Shown here: piece after piece, positions 46,711 through 56,550 of the stretch
Layout of the letters: every line of letters begins with the position of its first letter
Position numbering within the stretch: the stretch's first letter is position 1
Assembly (NCBI GenBank): GCA_024707205.1
Contig: JANQAD010000001.1
Location: 558,001 to 622,000 of the forward strand
Length of the DNA stretch: 64,000 bases
Source of the DNA: Demequina sp.
GTDB taxonomy: Bacteria; Actinomycetota; Actinomycetes; Actinomycetales; Demequinaceae
Reading direction: 5' to 3'
The notes under the pieces: model-generated
Seen by the model: the letters and a program-made list of their open reading frames with translations, nothing else
What the model was told of the DNA's origin: nothing
Databases searched by the model: none
Made by a program: the position numbers and the translations under genes

Positions 46711-47103
46711 GTGATCAAGGGCTTCAAGGACTTCATCACCCGCGGCAATGTCGTCGATCTGGCGGTCGCGGTCGTCATCGGCGCCGCGTTCACCGCGGTG
46801 GTCAACTCGATTGTTGAGGGCGTCATCAACCCGCTGATCGCAGCAATCTTCGGCGAGCCGAATCTCGCAGCGGTGGGCAACTTCACGATCAACGGCGCCG
46901 CCTTCTCGTTTGGTGTGGTGTTGGCTGCTGTGTTCAATTTCCTCTGCGTGGCCGCCGCGATCTACTTCCTCGTCGTCGTGCCGCTCAACAAACTCGCCGA
47001 GCGCAGCAAGAAGGATGAGCCCGCCCCCGACGAGGCCGCGTCGCCCACCGAGATCGAACTCCTCGCCGAGATCCGCGACGCTCTCCGGGCCCAGTCCAAG
47101 TAG
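46711..47103 (+). CDS. mscL: Large-conductance mechanosensitive channel
   Basis: 130 aa homopentameric channel that opens on hypo-osmotic shock. N-terminal amphipathic start IKGFKDFITRGNVVDLAVAVVIGAAFTAVVNSIV leads into TM1; TM2 is FLCVAAAIYFLVVVPLNKL; the C-terminal helix bundle is at ELLAEIRDALRAQ. GTG start with GAGGAG upstream. Confidence 0.96.
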   Translation: MIKGFKDFITRGNVVDLAVAVVIGAAFTAVVNSIVEGVINPLIAAIFGEPNLAAVGNFTINGAAFSFGVVLAAVFNFLCVAAAIYFLVVVPLNKLAERSKKDEPAPDEAASPTEIELLAEIRDALRAQSK

Positions 47104-47109
47104 CGCGCG

Positions 47110-48047
47110 TCAGGCGAGCAGCGTCGCGCCCGGCGCGGGGCCCGACGCCGTGATCACCTGGTCTGCTAGCCCGGTCGAGCGCAGGTGGGCCGCGATGGCC
47201 AGCGCGTGTTGCGCGTTGCGCGCGAGGGCAGCCACGGTGGGTCCGGAACCCGAGACGATCGCACCGCACGCATCGATCTCGAGCGCCGCGTCGATGACGT
47301 CCTGCAGGTGCGGCGCGAGCCGCAGTGCGGCTCCTGGAGGTCGTTCACGAGCGCCGCACCGAGCGCGTTCGGATCCCCAGCGATGAGCGCCTGCATCACG
47401 TGGTCGCTGATCATCGGGTCGCCCGAGGGCAACCCAAGGTCCGCGTTCATCGCGTCGAACTCCCCGTAAACGGCGCGCGTAGACAGCCCGTGGGCCTGCG
47501 TGGCGAACACCCAGCTGAAGCTCCCATGGGTCATCGCGGGCGACAGCCGGTCGCCCCGCCCAAGGCCAACCGCCGTGTGGCCGAGCAGCGCGAACGGAAC
47601 GTCTGCGCCCAGCCGTGCCGCGATGTCGGCCAGTTCCTGCCGCGAGGCCCCCGTGTCCCACAGCTCGGCGCAGGCAACGAGCGCCGCCGCAGCGTCGGCG
47701 CTGCCGCCCGCCATCCCCCCGGCGACCGGAATGCCCTTGACCACCGTGAGGTCCACGCCGTCGGAAAGCCCGTACTCGTCGGCGAGGGCGCGCGCCGCGC
47801 GCACGGCGAGATTACTGTCATCGCCCGGGGCGCCACTCACGTCAATGCCGTTGCCCGACGCTGTGGTCACCGTGACGCTGCCGTCTTCACTTGAGCGCGC
47901 GGTGACGTACTCGTAGAGATCGACCGCCTGGAACACGGTTGCGAGGGGGTGATAGCCGTCCTCTTGAACCGCGCCAACGGCTAGCTGGAGGTTGACCTTC
48001 GCTGGTGCTCGCACCGTGACTTCGCGCGGCTGAGCAGGGGATGTCAT
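47110..48047 (-). CDS. ispE: 4-diphosphocytidyl-2-C-methyl-D-erythritol kinase, frameshifted
   Basis: GHMP kinase of the MEP isoprenoid pathway. N-terminal VRAPAKVNLQLAVG, ATP loop IPVAGGMAGGSADAAAAL. The third GHMP block (CGAIVSGSGPTVAAL) is in another frame: one base is missing near 47331, and restoring it gives NDLQEAALRLAPHLQ and a 312-aa protein. Four bases downstream of rsmA, the usual rsmA-ispE operon. Confidence 0.93.
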
Positions 48048-48051
48048 GGGC

Positions 48052-48894
48052 TCAGCGTGGCAGACGGGCGGCGATGGCCGCAAAGTCCTCGATGCTGAGC
48101 TGCTCGCCGCGCGTCAGCGGGTCGAATCCTGCGGCGCGCAAGGCGGACTCCGCCGCTGCGGGCGAACCGGCGATGCCGGCGAGCGCCCCGCGCAGCCCCT
48201 TCCGGCGCTGCGCGAATGCCGCGTCCACCACCTCGAACACCCGCGAGCGCGGCACGTCCGTGACCGGGGGCTCCCTGCGCTCCATCAGCACAAGAGAGCT
48301 GTCGACGCGCGGCACAGGCCAGAACACGGCTCGCCCCACCTGGCCCGCGAGCCGAACCGAGCAGTACCAGGCGGCTTTGGCCGACGGGATCCCGTAGGTG
48401 CGGGAACCCGGCGGTGCCGCGAGGCGATCCGCGACCTCGGACTGCACCATCACCAGCACCCGCTGGAGGGACGGGAAGTTCTCCAGGAAGTGCAGGATCA
48501 CCGGCACGGACACGTTGTAGGGAAGGTTGGCGACCAGGAGCGTCGGCGGCGGGTCCAGCGAGGTGATCGTCAGTGCATCCGCCTGGAGCACCGTGAGACG
48601 CTCGGCGTCCTCGGGTGCGCGCTCGGCGACCGTTGAGGGCAGCGCCGCCGCGAGCCGTGGATCGATCTCGACGGCCGTGACCGTCGCCCCCGCCTCCAGC
48701 AGGGCGAGCGTCAGGGAGCCCAGCCCGGGACCGATCTCAACCACGGCGTCGGCCGGCTGCACCCCAGCAATCCGCACTATGCGCCGCACCGTGCCGGCGT
48801 CGACAACGAAGTTCTGGCCCCACTTCTTGGTGGGGGAGGTGCCGAGAGACTCGGCGAGGGAGCGCACGTCCGTGGGACCCAGCAGGTCAACCAC
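48052..48894 (-). CDS. rsmA: 16S rRNA dimethyladenosine transferase
   Basis: KsgA/Dim1 family: dimethylates two adenines near the 3' end of 16S rRNA. 280 aa. SAM motif [19 protein letters not shown], acidic end [10 protein letters not shown] and catalytic NLPYN ([14 protein letters not shown]) are clear. GTG start. Lies between the lytic transglycosylase and ispE, as in other actinobacteria. Confidence 0.95.
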   Translation of the reverse strand: MVDLLGPTDVRSLAESLGTSPTKKWGQNFVVDAGTVRRIVRIAGVQPADAVVEIGPGLGSLTLALLEAGATVTAVEIDPRLAAALPSTVAERAPEDAERLTVLQADALTITSLDPPPTLLVANLPYNVSVPVILHFLENFPSLQRVLVMVQSEVADRLAAPPGSRTYGIPSAKAAWYCSVRLAGQVGRAVFWPVPRVDSSLVLMERREPPVTDVPRSRVFEVVDAAFAQRRKGLRGALAGIAGSPAAAESALRAAGFDPLTRGEQLSIEDFAAIAARLPR

Positions 48895-48913
48895 GGCTCA
48901 CGACCGCCACGGA

Positions 48914-49704
48914 TCAGTACCAGTTGTGGTCGAGGAAGTGCTGCCACGCGCCGCACGGCGTGGTGTAGCGGCCCTTGACGTAGGCGAGGCCCCACTTGAT
49001 CTGTGTGGCGGGGTTGGTGCGCCAGTCGTCGCCGTACTTCGCCATCTTGGAGCCGGGCAGCGCCTGGGGGATGCCGTAGGCGCCGGAGGACTTGTTGCCC
49101 GCGGTGGTGCGCCAGCCGGACTCGTGGGCCCACAGCGTGTCGAGGCACGCCCACTGGTCGCCCTCCCAGCCGTAGATGCTCGCGGCCATCTCCTTGCCAA
49201 GCGCGCGGTTGGAGCCCGCCTGAGCCGGGGAGGTCTTGGGGATCACGAGCGTGCCGACGGAGACCACCTTGTCCGTGGCCGGCTCAACGACAACCGACAT
49301 GGCCTGCTCGCGCGAGACCTCCACGCCGTCCTCGTAGGTGACGGTGTAGGTCACGAGCTCCGTGCCGGAGTCGCCCTTGCGCAGCACGGTCTTCTCGCCC
49401 TTGAAAGCGGTGGGGTCCTTCTTGACCACCTCGCCAGGGGCGATCTTCTTCTCTTCCGTGACGGTGGCCGTGGTGACGTCGGTGTCTTCGGCCGCGACCC
49501 TTGTCACGAACTCGTCCGTGGAGGCCTGCGCAGCTTTCGCCGTGCCCGTGATCGAGTCGGCCGCAGCGGACGCGAAGGAGCCGCCGCGAACGCGACAACC
49601 GCGAACGTGACGCCCAGTTGGCGCGTCAGGCGGTTGCGCGCAGCGTCACGGTGCCGCCGATCACGGCGTCCGCCAGGCATTGGCGCAGTGCGTCGATAGC
49701 TCAC
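48914..49704 (-). CDS. Exported G5-domain lytic transglycosylase (Rpf-like), frameshifted
   Basis: Cell-wall-active protein. The hydrophobic N-terminal segment (LTRQLGVTFAVVAFAGGSFASAA) predicts export. A G5 domain follows (EEKKIAPGEVVKKDPTAFKGEKTVLRKG), then a transglycosylase domain with catalytic Glu in LWAHESGW and the block SSGAYGIPQALPGSKMA. A missing base near 49585 splits off the signal sequence; restoring it gives 263 aa. GAGGA precedes the GTG start. Twenty bases upstream of rsmA, as rpfB lies near rsmA in mycobacteria. Confidence 0.85.
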
Positions 49705-49777
49705 TCAGGTCCTCACGTCGGCGCGCGACCCAGCCAGTCGGCGCACGTAACTAACAGTCTTTATCTCACAAAGGTGG

Positions 49778-49793
49778 CGGTTGGCGCCAACCG
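49778..49793. promoter_or_regulatory. 16-bp perfect palindrome upstream of the lytic transglycosylase
   Basis: CGGTTGGCGCCAACCG lies 74-89 bp upstream of the GTG start and 42 bp past the tatD stop on the minus strand. It could be an operator or the stem of a tatD terminator; no T-run follows. Confidence 0.5.
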
Positions 49794-49835
49794 AGGGGAA
49801 GCGCAATGTGGTTATCCCCACATTCGCTCAAGGGT

Positions 49836-50669
49836 CTACCAAGGCCCGTAGAGGGCCTCAGAGTTGGACTGGAGTTCAACGCACAGGGCCTCGAGTTTGT
49901 CCCCGCGCGCCTCCGCGAGGGCCCTCACCGTGTGTGCGGCCTGCGCTGGCGAGTTGGGCCGCCCGCGGTGCGGCACGGGCGTGAGGAACGGTGCATCGGT
50001 CTCCACGAGCAGCCGGTCGCGCGGCGTGATCGCGGCCGCCTCGCGCAGCCCGGGGGCGTTGGCGAACGTCACGGTCCCGGCGAAGCTCAGGTACCAGCCT
50101 CGTTCGAGGCACTCGCGCGCGAAGTCCGCGTCGCCGCTGAAGCAGTGCATGATCACGGCGCGCGGCGCGGTGTCCGCGTCCATCACGCGCAGCACCTCCG
50201 CGTGCGCGTCGCGATCGTGGATCTGCACGGGCAGCCCGAGCTCGCGGGCCAAAGCCACGTGATCGCGGAACGCGCGCACCTGGGCGGCCACGCCGTCGGG
50301 CCCCGTGCGGAAGAAATCCAGCCCTGTCTCCCCCACCACCCGTATCCGCTCGCCTTGTGCGAGGGCGGCGATCTCGGCGAACGCATCCTCATACGAGATG
50401 CCCGACGGGTGGGTTCCGTTCGCGTGGAGCGGCGCCTCGTTCGGGTGCAGGGCCACGCCGCCGACCATCTGCGGGTACTCGGTGACGACCTGCGCGGTCC
50501 AGCGCGCGGACTCGAGCTCGCAGCCGATCTGCACCACCTGGGTCACGTTCGCTGCCGCCGCGGCGGCGAGCTTCTCCGTCACCGAGGGCGCGTCGTCGCC
50601 CCCCTCCCAATCGAGGTGGGTGTGGTTGTCCGTGACCGGGAGCGGCAGCGGCTCCGGCGCGGGGGCCAA
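49836..50669 (-). CDS. tatD: TatD-family metal-dependent hydrolase (DNase)
   Basis: 277 aa from TTG 50669. Metal-binding signatures: DNHTHLDW, GETGLDFFR, QIHDRDAH, MHCFSGD and ETDAPFLTP. Family members are 3'-5' exonucleases or general hydrolases. A better start may be ATG 50683, which would need one extra base in a C3 run near 50671 to read MPSGPLAPAPEPLPLPVTDNHTH (282 aa); an in-frame ATG at 50744 would overlap metG. Downstream of metG, the normal order. Confidence 0.9.
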   Translation of the reverse strand: MAPAPEPLPLPVTDNHTHLDWEGGDDAPSVTEKLAAAAAANVTQVVQIGCELESARWTAQVVTEYPQMVGGVALHPNEAPLHANGTHPSGISYEDAFAEIAALAQGERIRVVGETGLDFFRTGPDGVAAQVRAFRDHVALARELGLPVQIHDRDAHAEVLRVMDADTAPRAVIMHCFSGDADFARECLERGWYLSFAGTVTFANAPGLREAAAITPRDRLLVETDAPFLTPVPHRGRPNSPAQAAHTVRALAEARGDKLEALCVELQSNSEALYGPW

Positions 50670-50697
50670 GGGCCGGACGGCATGTGATCGGCCCCGC

Positions 50698-52489
50698 CTA
50701 CTCCGTGGCCATGCGCTCGAGTTCGGCCTCGATGATCTCGTCATCGAGCTTGGTGAAGACGGGTGTGGGCGCTGGCACTTCTGCGCCCGACGCGATGGGG
50801 CGGCGGCCCCACGTGCCGTGCTGCGAGGAGTAATCGCCGTGGATGACCGGGTAGCGGCGGCCCTCGAGGTCGAGGTCGTCGACGTCGGTCATCTGGGGCA
50901 TGGGCGCGATCTCGCCGCTCCCGCCGATGGCCTGGTGCACGCGCTGGGCGCTGTGCGGGAGGAACGGAGCCAGCATGGTGTTCGCGTCGCTGACGAGCTG
51001 GGTGGCCACCGCGAGGACCGTGCGCATCCGCTCCGGGTCCTCGGTCTTGAGCTTCCAGGGAGCCGTGTCCGCGAGGTACTTGTTCGCGTCGCCGACGACC
51101 CGCATGGCCTCGGCGATCCCCGCGCGCTGGCGCTGGCTCGCCACGAGGTCTCCGACCGTGGTGAAGCCGGCCTCGCTCGCGTCGAGGGCCGCGCGGTCCA
51201 CCTCAGTGAGGTTCGTGAGCTCCGGCACCGTGCCGAGGTTCTTGTGCAGCAGCGACGCGGTCCGGTTGACGAGGTTGCCCCAGCCGGCCACGAGTTCGTC
51301 GTTGGTGCGGCGCTTGAACTCCGCCCACGTGAAGTCCGCGTCGCTGGTCTCCGGCCCGGCCACCGCGATGAAGTAGCGCAGCGCGTCCGGCTGGTAACGG
51401 GAGAGCATGTCGCGCACGTAGATGACGTGGCCGCGGCTCGAGGAGAACTTCGCCGACTCCATCGTCAGGAACTCGCTCGACACCACCTCGGTGGGCAGGT
51501 TGAGCTCCTTGAACTCGCTCAGGTGGCCGCCCTTGGTGCCGTGGCCGTTCGCGGCGATGAGCTCCCCCGGCCAGATCTGCGAGTGGAAGGTGATGTTGTC
51601 CTTGCCCATGAAGTAGTAGGACCGCGCCTCGGGGTTGTTCCACCATTCGCGCCACGCCTCGGGGTCGCCGGAGCGTCGCGCCCACTCGATGGAGGCGCTG
51701 AGGTAGCCGATCACCGCGTCGAACCACACGTAGAGGCGCTTATTTGGGTTGTCCTCCCAGCCCCTCGAGCGGCACGGGGATGCCCCAGTCGATGTCCCGC
51801 GTCATAGCGCGAGGGCGCACGTCCGCGAGCAGGTTGCGCGAGAAGTTCAACACGTTGGGGCGCCAGCCCTCGCGATCGGCGAGCCACTCGGCGATCGCCG
51901 GAGCGAGCGCGGGCAGGTCCAGGAAGAAGTGCTCCTGATCGATGAACTGCGGCGTCTCGCCGTTGATGCGGCTGCGCGGGTTCTTGAGGTCGATCGGGTC
52001 CAGCTGGTTGCCGCAGTTGTCGCACTGGTCACCGCGGGCGCCGTCGAAGCCGCAGATGGGGCACGTGCCCTCGATGTAGCGGTCCGGAAGGGTGCGGCCG
52101 GTGCTCGGGGAGATGGCGCTGCGGGTGGTCTGCAGCACCATGTAGCCGTTCGCGTGCACGGCCTTGAAGAGGTCTTGCGCCACCTTGTAGTGGTTGCCCG
52201 TGGTGGTGCGCGTGAAGAGGTCGTAGCTCAGCCCCAGCGCCGTGAGGTCCTCGACGATCACCCGGTTGTAGCGGTCCGCCAGCTCTTGCGGCGAGACGCC
52301 CTCGCGCTCGGCCTGCACGAGGATGGGCGTCCCGTGCTCGTCCGTTCCGGAGACCATGAGCACGTCGTGTCCCGCCATGCGCATGTAGCGGCTGAAGACG
52401 TCGGAGGGAACGCCGAACCCGGCGACGTGACCGATGTGCCGTGGGCCGTTCGCGTACGGCCAGGCAACCGCGGAGAGGATGTGGGACAT
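50698..52489 (-). CDS. metG: Methionyl-tRNA synthetase, frameshifted
   Basis: Charges tRNA-Met. The N-terminal half has the HIGH-type motif [18 protein letters not shown] and a zinc knuckle ([18 protein letters not shown]). The second half has the KMSKS-equivalent loop as KFSSSRG and the anticodon-binding helices. The halves are out of frame at a C4 run (51761-51764); removing one base gives [21 protein letters not shown] and 596 aa. An essential gene, so a sequencing error is very likely. Confidence 0.96.
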
Positions 52490-52524
52490 GCGGTTAATCC
52501 TAGGGCCGGGGAGAAGCCGGTCAT

Positions 52525-52690
52525 CCTGCGCTCAAGCACACCGCCCCCACGGTTGAGGTAGGTCCCGGGCGTTTTTGGCCCCAGAATCACCCCGCATCTA
52601 CCTCAACCCTGCGCTCAAGCACACCGCCCCCACGGTTGAGGTAGGTCCCGGGCGTTTTTGGCCCCAGAATCACCCCGCATCTACCTCAAC
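52525..52690. repeat. Two perfect 83-bp tandem copies of a palindromic element
   Basis: Copies at 52525-52607 and 52608-52690 are identical. Each contains inverted arms GGTTGAGGTAG and CTACCTCAACC (52551-52561 with 52598-52608 in the first copy) around a 36-bp GC-rich spacer with a T5 run. They fill the gap between metG and the carboxypeptidase gene, both on the minus strand. No reading frame of interest. Confidence 0.9.
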
Positions 52691-52717
52691 CCGCAGGGGG
52701 ACCGGAGGGAGGGGGTG

Positions 52718-53512
52718 TCAGTCGTAGTCCGGGGCAGGCGGCAGGCCGAAGACCTCTTCGAGGGTCTCGATCTTCTGGTCCCGCATGTACTGGGCGAGTT
52801 CCACGCCAACGTAGCGCCAATGCCACGGCTCCCACTTGTAGCCCGTCACCTTGGACTCCCCCTCGGGATAGCGCTCGATGAAGCCGTAGTCGGCCGCGTG
52901 CTTGACGAGCCACTTCCCCGCCTTCGTGTCGGCGAAGCACTCCGTGTGCGCGCACCCGCCCTTGAGGTCGTAGAGGTCGAGCGCGAAGCCCGTCTGGTGT
53001 TCCGAATACCCCGGCCGCGCGGAGAACGTCTCGGCCTTCGCCACCCCCCACTGGTTCGCGTACTGCGAGAACAGCCCCTTCTGGAAGTTAAATGAGCGGT
53101 AGGCGGTCGACGAGCCGAAGCCGCCCCAGCGTCGGCCGCAGCCGCGTACATCTTCCTGAGCGCCGTCACCGCGCGCTTCGAGACCTCGTTGCCGCCGGGG
53201 ATGCCCGTGGCCGTGAGGTCGTCGGGCACAAAGCTCTCGGGGTCCACGGGGCGCTGCTTGTTGACGACCACCCACACCGAGGACGGGTCATCGGTCGAGT
53301 GCGCCGTGAGGTCGATGCCGACGGGCGAGGCGACCGGCGCCGGTTCCGCGCTCGGGTCCGCGGTCGCCGTGGTCGTCACGTGCACGGTCACGGGGGTCGT
53401 CTGCGGCTCAGCGACGACTCGCGGCTGCAGCACCGACGCGACGAACACGCCAGCAACCGCGCACAGCACCGCGAGCACCCCCCGCGGTGAGCCAGCGGGC
53501 CATACCGCTCAT
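52718..53512 (-). CDS. D-Ala-D-Ala carboxypeptidase, VanY/peptidase M15 type, two frameshifts
   Basis: Membrane-anchored peptidoglycan peptidase. A hydrophobic N-terminal helix (ARWLTAGVLAVLCAVAGVFVA) and a Thr/Pro linker precede the M15B domain: VVVNKQRPVDPESFVPDDL, the zinc-ligand region PGYSEHQTGFALDLYD and WEPWHWRYVG. Two indels interrupt it: an extra C in the run 53478-53483 and a missing C near 53120. Correcting both gives 264 aa. The ATG overlaps the rsmI stop (ATGA). Confidence 0.85.
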
Positions 53513-54345
53513 TCGCGGCCCTTCGCGGCGACGATTGCGGCGTACAGCTCGCGCGAACTCACCCCGGCGAGCGGCGCCAGGTCCGCCGCCACGTCCTTCG
53601 CGCGCTCGCCCGCCTTCACACGCCCGACGGCCTCGGCAACGGCGTCGTCGAGGGCAAGGGCGGCTGGGGTTGCGCCCGCAACGCACACCACGATCTCCCC
53701 CTTGACACCGTCGGCGGCCCACTCGGCGAGCTCCCCGATCGGTCCCCTGCGCGTCTCCTCGAACGTCTTGGTGAGCTCGCGGCTCACGGACGCGGCACGG
53801 TCCGGCCCGAACGCGACGGCCATGTCGGCCAGCGACTCCGCGAGCCGGTGCGGAGCCTCGAAGAACACGAGCGTGCGCTCCTCGTTCGCGAGCGCCGCGA
53901 GCGCCCGCGCGCGTTCCCCCGCCTTGCGCGGCAGGAAGCCCTCAAAGGCGAACCGATCCGTGGGCAGCGCGCTCACCGCGAGCGCAGCGAGCACGGCGCT
54001 CGGGCCCGGAAGCACCGTCACCTGAACCCCGGCGGCCGCCGCCTCCTCGACCACGCGAAAACCGGGGTCGGAAACGGTGGGCATGCCAGCGTCGGACACA
54101 AGGAGCACAAAGGCGCCGCCGAGAGCCTCGCCAACCAGCGCGGCGGCCCGCGAGCGCTCGTTGTGGTCGTGAAGCGCCACGAGGCGCCCGGCGATGGTCA
54201 CCCCTAGGCCGCGCGCGAGGTCGAGCGTGCGGCGCGTGTCCTCTGCCGCGACCACATCCGCGGTGGCGAGGGCCTCGCGGAGACGGTCGGTCGCGTCGGC
54301 GAGGTTGCCGATGGGCGTGCCCGCGAGAACGATGCGACCGGTCAT
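53509..54345 (-). CDS. rsmI: 16S rRNA 2'-O-ribose C1402 methyltransferase
   Basis: Tetrapyrrole-methylase-fold enzyme, 278 aa. Signatures: GRIVLAGTPIGNLADATDRL, AAEDTRRTLDLARGLG, LVSDAGMPTVSDPGFRVV and FEGFLPRKAGER. ATG 54345 gives the family N-terminus. Divergent from the protein mannosyltransferase gene, as is usual in actinobacteria. Confidence 0.95.
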   Translation of the reverse strand: MTGRIVLAGTPIGNLADATDRLREALATADVVAAEDTRRTLDLARGLGVTIAGRLVALHDHNERSRAAALVGEALGGAFVLLVSDAGMPTVSDPGFRVVEEAAAAGVQVTVLPGPSAVLAALAVSALPTDRFAFEGFLPRKAGERARALAALANEERTLVFFEAPHRLAESLADMAVAFGPDRAASVSRELTKTFEETRRGPIGELAEWAADGVKGEIVVCVAGATPAALALDDAVAEAVGRVKAGERAKDVAADLAPLAGVSSRELYAAIVAAKGRE

Positions 54346-54371
54346 GTGGCAAGCGTGGCACACGCTCCGGT

Positions 54372-54377
54372 TACGAT
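54372..54377 (+). promoter_or_regulatory. Predicted -10 element of the pmt gene (leaderless)
   Basis: TACGAT ends six bases before the GTG at 54384 in the short divergent gap with rsmI. Confidence 0.4.
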
Positions 54378-54383
54378 TCGCAT

Positions 54384-55979
54384 GTGCTGAACACAGTTAG
54401 CGCCCGCTGGGAGTCCCAATGGGAGTGGCTATGGCGCTGGCGAGTGGCCGTCATGGTGTCCGCGGTTGGAGTGCTCGCGGCGGTGCTGAGGTTCGTGGGG
54501 TTGAACAAGCCCAACGCCCTCGTGTTCGACGAGGTGTTCTACGTCCGCGGCGCATACTCCCTGCTCAAGTACGGGTATGAGGGCGACTGGACGGGCGACA
54601 ACGACTGGTTCGAGCAGGGCAACCTCTCCGGTCTGCACACCACGGGGGACTTCATCGTGCACCCGATGGTGGGCAAGCTGCTCATCGCGTTGGGCATGAA
54701 GACGTTCGGAAACAATCCGTTCGGTTGGCGCGTCACCACGGCCCTCGCGGGCGTCGCTACGTGCATCATCGTGGCGCTCATCGCGCGGCACCTGTTCCGC
54801 TCCACCCTGTGGGGAGGGGTCGCGGGGCTGCTCGTGGCCATCGACGGGATGTCGATCGTGCTGTCGCGCACCGCGCTGCTCGACAACTACCTGGCGTTCT
54901 TCGTCACCGCCGGCTTTGGGCTGATCCTGCTGGACCGGCATCGGATGCGAGCGCGGGTGTTCGAGCGTGCGGCGGCAGAGCGGCAGCGGCGCGGTCTTGA
55001 CCCTTACGAATACATCCCGGGCTGGGGCTCCCGCACGGGAATCCACTGGTGGCGCTGGGCCGCGGTGGTGGTGTTCGGGCTCGCGATCGGCACCAAGTGG
55101 TCTGGGATGTACTTTGCGGCCGCATTCCTGCTGCTGTCCGTGATCTTCGACATGGCGGACCGGCGCAGGGCGGGCTACGGGCGCTGGTTCCTCTCGGCCG
55201 GCGTTCGCGCCATTCCCACGGCGATCGGGGCTCTCGTCGTCATGCTCGGTGTGTACCTGCTGACGTGGTGGAACTGGTTCGCCACATCCGGATCATGGGA
55301 CCGCGACTGGGCCCAGAAGCATCCCGGCGAGGGCGTCACGTGGCTCCCGGACGCCTTGCGATCGCTCGTCTACTACCACAAGCAGATGTGGGACTTCCAT
55401 ACGTCCCTGACGAGCCACCACAACTACATGTCCAACCCGTATGGCTGGATCCTGCAGTTGCGCCCCACGGCCTTCTGGTTCACCGACGTCGACAACGCCG
55501 ACTGCGGCGCCTCCCGCTGCGTGAGCGCGATCCACGCCCTTGGCCACCCGTTCATCTGGTGGGCGGGAGCGGCCGCGCTCGTGTACGCGCTGTGGCGCGT
55601 GATCCGCCACCTGGACCTCATGGCGCTCACCGTGTCGATCGGCGTTCTCGCCGGCTGGGTGGTGTGGTTCCCCTACGCGTACCGCACCATCTTCACGTTC
55701 TACTCGGTGGCCTTCGCGCCGTTCCTGGTATTGACGCTCACCTGGGCGCTGCGAAAGATCGCGCTGCCCGACGCTCTGGCCGACTGGGTGGGCATCGGCA
55801 GGTATTCGCGCGGCGGGTCCATGGCCGTCACCGCGTTCCTTGCGGTGTGCCTCATCTTCGCGGGGTTCTTCCTGCCGATCTGGACGGGAATGACGATCCC
55901 CTATGAGTACTGGCAGATGCACATGTGGATACCGAACATCGTGATCGATCCCGAGGGCGCGAAGATCGGCTGGATCTAG
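54384..55979 (+). CDS. pmt: Polyprenyl-phosphate-mannose:protein O-mannosyltransferase
   Basis: Multi-pass GT39 (GT-C) enzyme, 531 aa, transferring mannose from a polyprenyl carrier to Ser/Thr of exported proteins. The catalytic acidic motif is in the first outer loop (LVFDEVFYVRGAYSLLKYGYEGDW). Cytoplasmic/extracellular loops include HHNYMSNPYGWILQLRPTAFWF, typical of PMT. About ten to eleven helices. Possible substrates in the window are the exported Ser/Thr-rich proteins, as inference. Confidence 0.93.
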   Translation: MLNTVSARWESQWEWLWRWRVAVMVSAVGVLAAVLRFVGLNKPNALVFDEVFYVRGAYSLLKYGYEGDWTGDNDWFEQGNLSGLHTTGDFIVHPMVGKLLIALGMKTFGNNPFGWRVTTALAGVATCIIVALIARHLFRSTLWGGVAGLLVAIDGMSIVLSRTALLDNYLAFFVTAGFGLILLDRHRMRARVFERAAAERQRRGLDPYEYIPGWGSRTGIHWWRWAAVVVFGLAIGTKWSGMYFAAAFLLLSVIFDMADRRRAGYGRWFLSAGVRAIPTAIGALVVMLGVYLLTWWNWFATSGSWDRDWAQKHPGEGVTWLPDALRSLVYYHKQMWDFHTSLTSHHNYMSNPYGWILQLRPTAFWFTDVDNADCGASRCVSAIHALGHPFIWWAGAAALVYALWRVIRHLDLMALTVSIGVLAGWVVWFPYAYRTIFTFYSVAFAPFLVLTLTWALRKIALPDALADWVGIGRYSRGGSMAVTAFLAVCLIFAGFFLPIWTGMTIPYEYWQMHMWIPNIVIDPEGAKIGWI

Positions 55980-55991
55980 CCCTCGGTGCTG

Positions 55992-56435
55992 TTAACCGTC
56001 TCTGCGCTCGATGAGGCGCGAGAGCACGATCGCGGAGCGCGTCGAGTCCACCTGGGGAGCGAGCCGCACCCGCTCCAGCGCCACCTCGAGGCTCGCGATG
56101 TCGCGAGCGCGGATGCGCACGATGGCGTCGGCGTTGCCGGTGACCGTCCAGGCCTCGACCACATCCGGAATGTCTGCGAGGATGCGCGTGAGCTCCCCTG
56201 GTGCAACGGTTCCGCGGCAGAAGAGCTCGACGTACGCCTCGGTGTCCCTGCCATCGACATCGGGGTCCACGACAACGCCAAAACCGCGGATCACGCCCGT
56301 CCCGACGAGGCGGTCAACCCTGCGCTTCACCGCTGAGGCGGAGAGCCCTATTCGCTGGCCAAGATCCGCGAATGTTGCGCGGCCATCTCGACGCAACATT
56401 TCGATGAGCCTGCGATCGAGTTCGTCCACGCTCAC
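55992..56435 (-). CDS. Lrp/AsnC-family regulator
   Basis: 147 aa: N-terminal winged helix-turn-helix (LDRRLIEMLRRDGRATFADLGQRIGLSASAVKRRVDRL) and C-terminal RAM ligand-binding domain (VEAWTVTGNADAIVRIRARD). GTG start. Divergent from the DDAH-like/ornithine cyclodeaminase pair across a 115-bp AT-richer gap, so it probably controls that pair in response to arginine, ornithine or another amino acid. Confidence 0.92.
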   Translation of the reverse strand: MSVDELDRRLIEMLRRDGRATFADLGQRIGLSASAVKRRVDRLVGTGVIRGFGVVVDPDVDGRDTEAYVELFCRGTVAPGELTRILADIPDVVEAWTVTGNADAIVRIRARDIASLEVALERVRLAPQVDSTRSAIVLSRLIERRDG

Positions 56436-56550
56436 TTCGGTGCCTCCACTTCGCCAGCCACAAGAGAATCTTGCGCCAGACTAACAAACTTCGCAACAAT
56501 CACCAACATATCGACAACACCTTGCAGGGATTCGCTGTCATGCTTACGCC

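Noticed and set aside
49705-49835. c-di-AMP (ydaO) riboswitch before the lytic transglycosylase gene
   Set aside because: The gap is only about 131 bp and I do not see the conserved ydaO segments; an Infernal search would be decisive.
50698-52489. MetRS loop KFSSSRG instead of KMSKS
   Set aside because: From memory, actinobacterial MetRS proteins commonly carry this variant; the following [19 protein letters not shown] block is normal, so I treat it as a lineage trait and not a defect.
52525-52690. CRISPR array
   Set aside because: Only two units, directly abutting without unique spacers, and no cas genes in the window.
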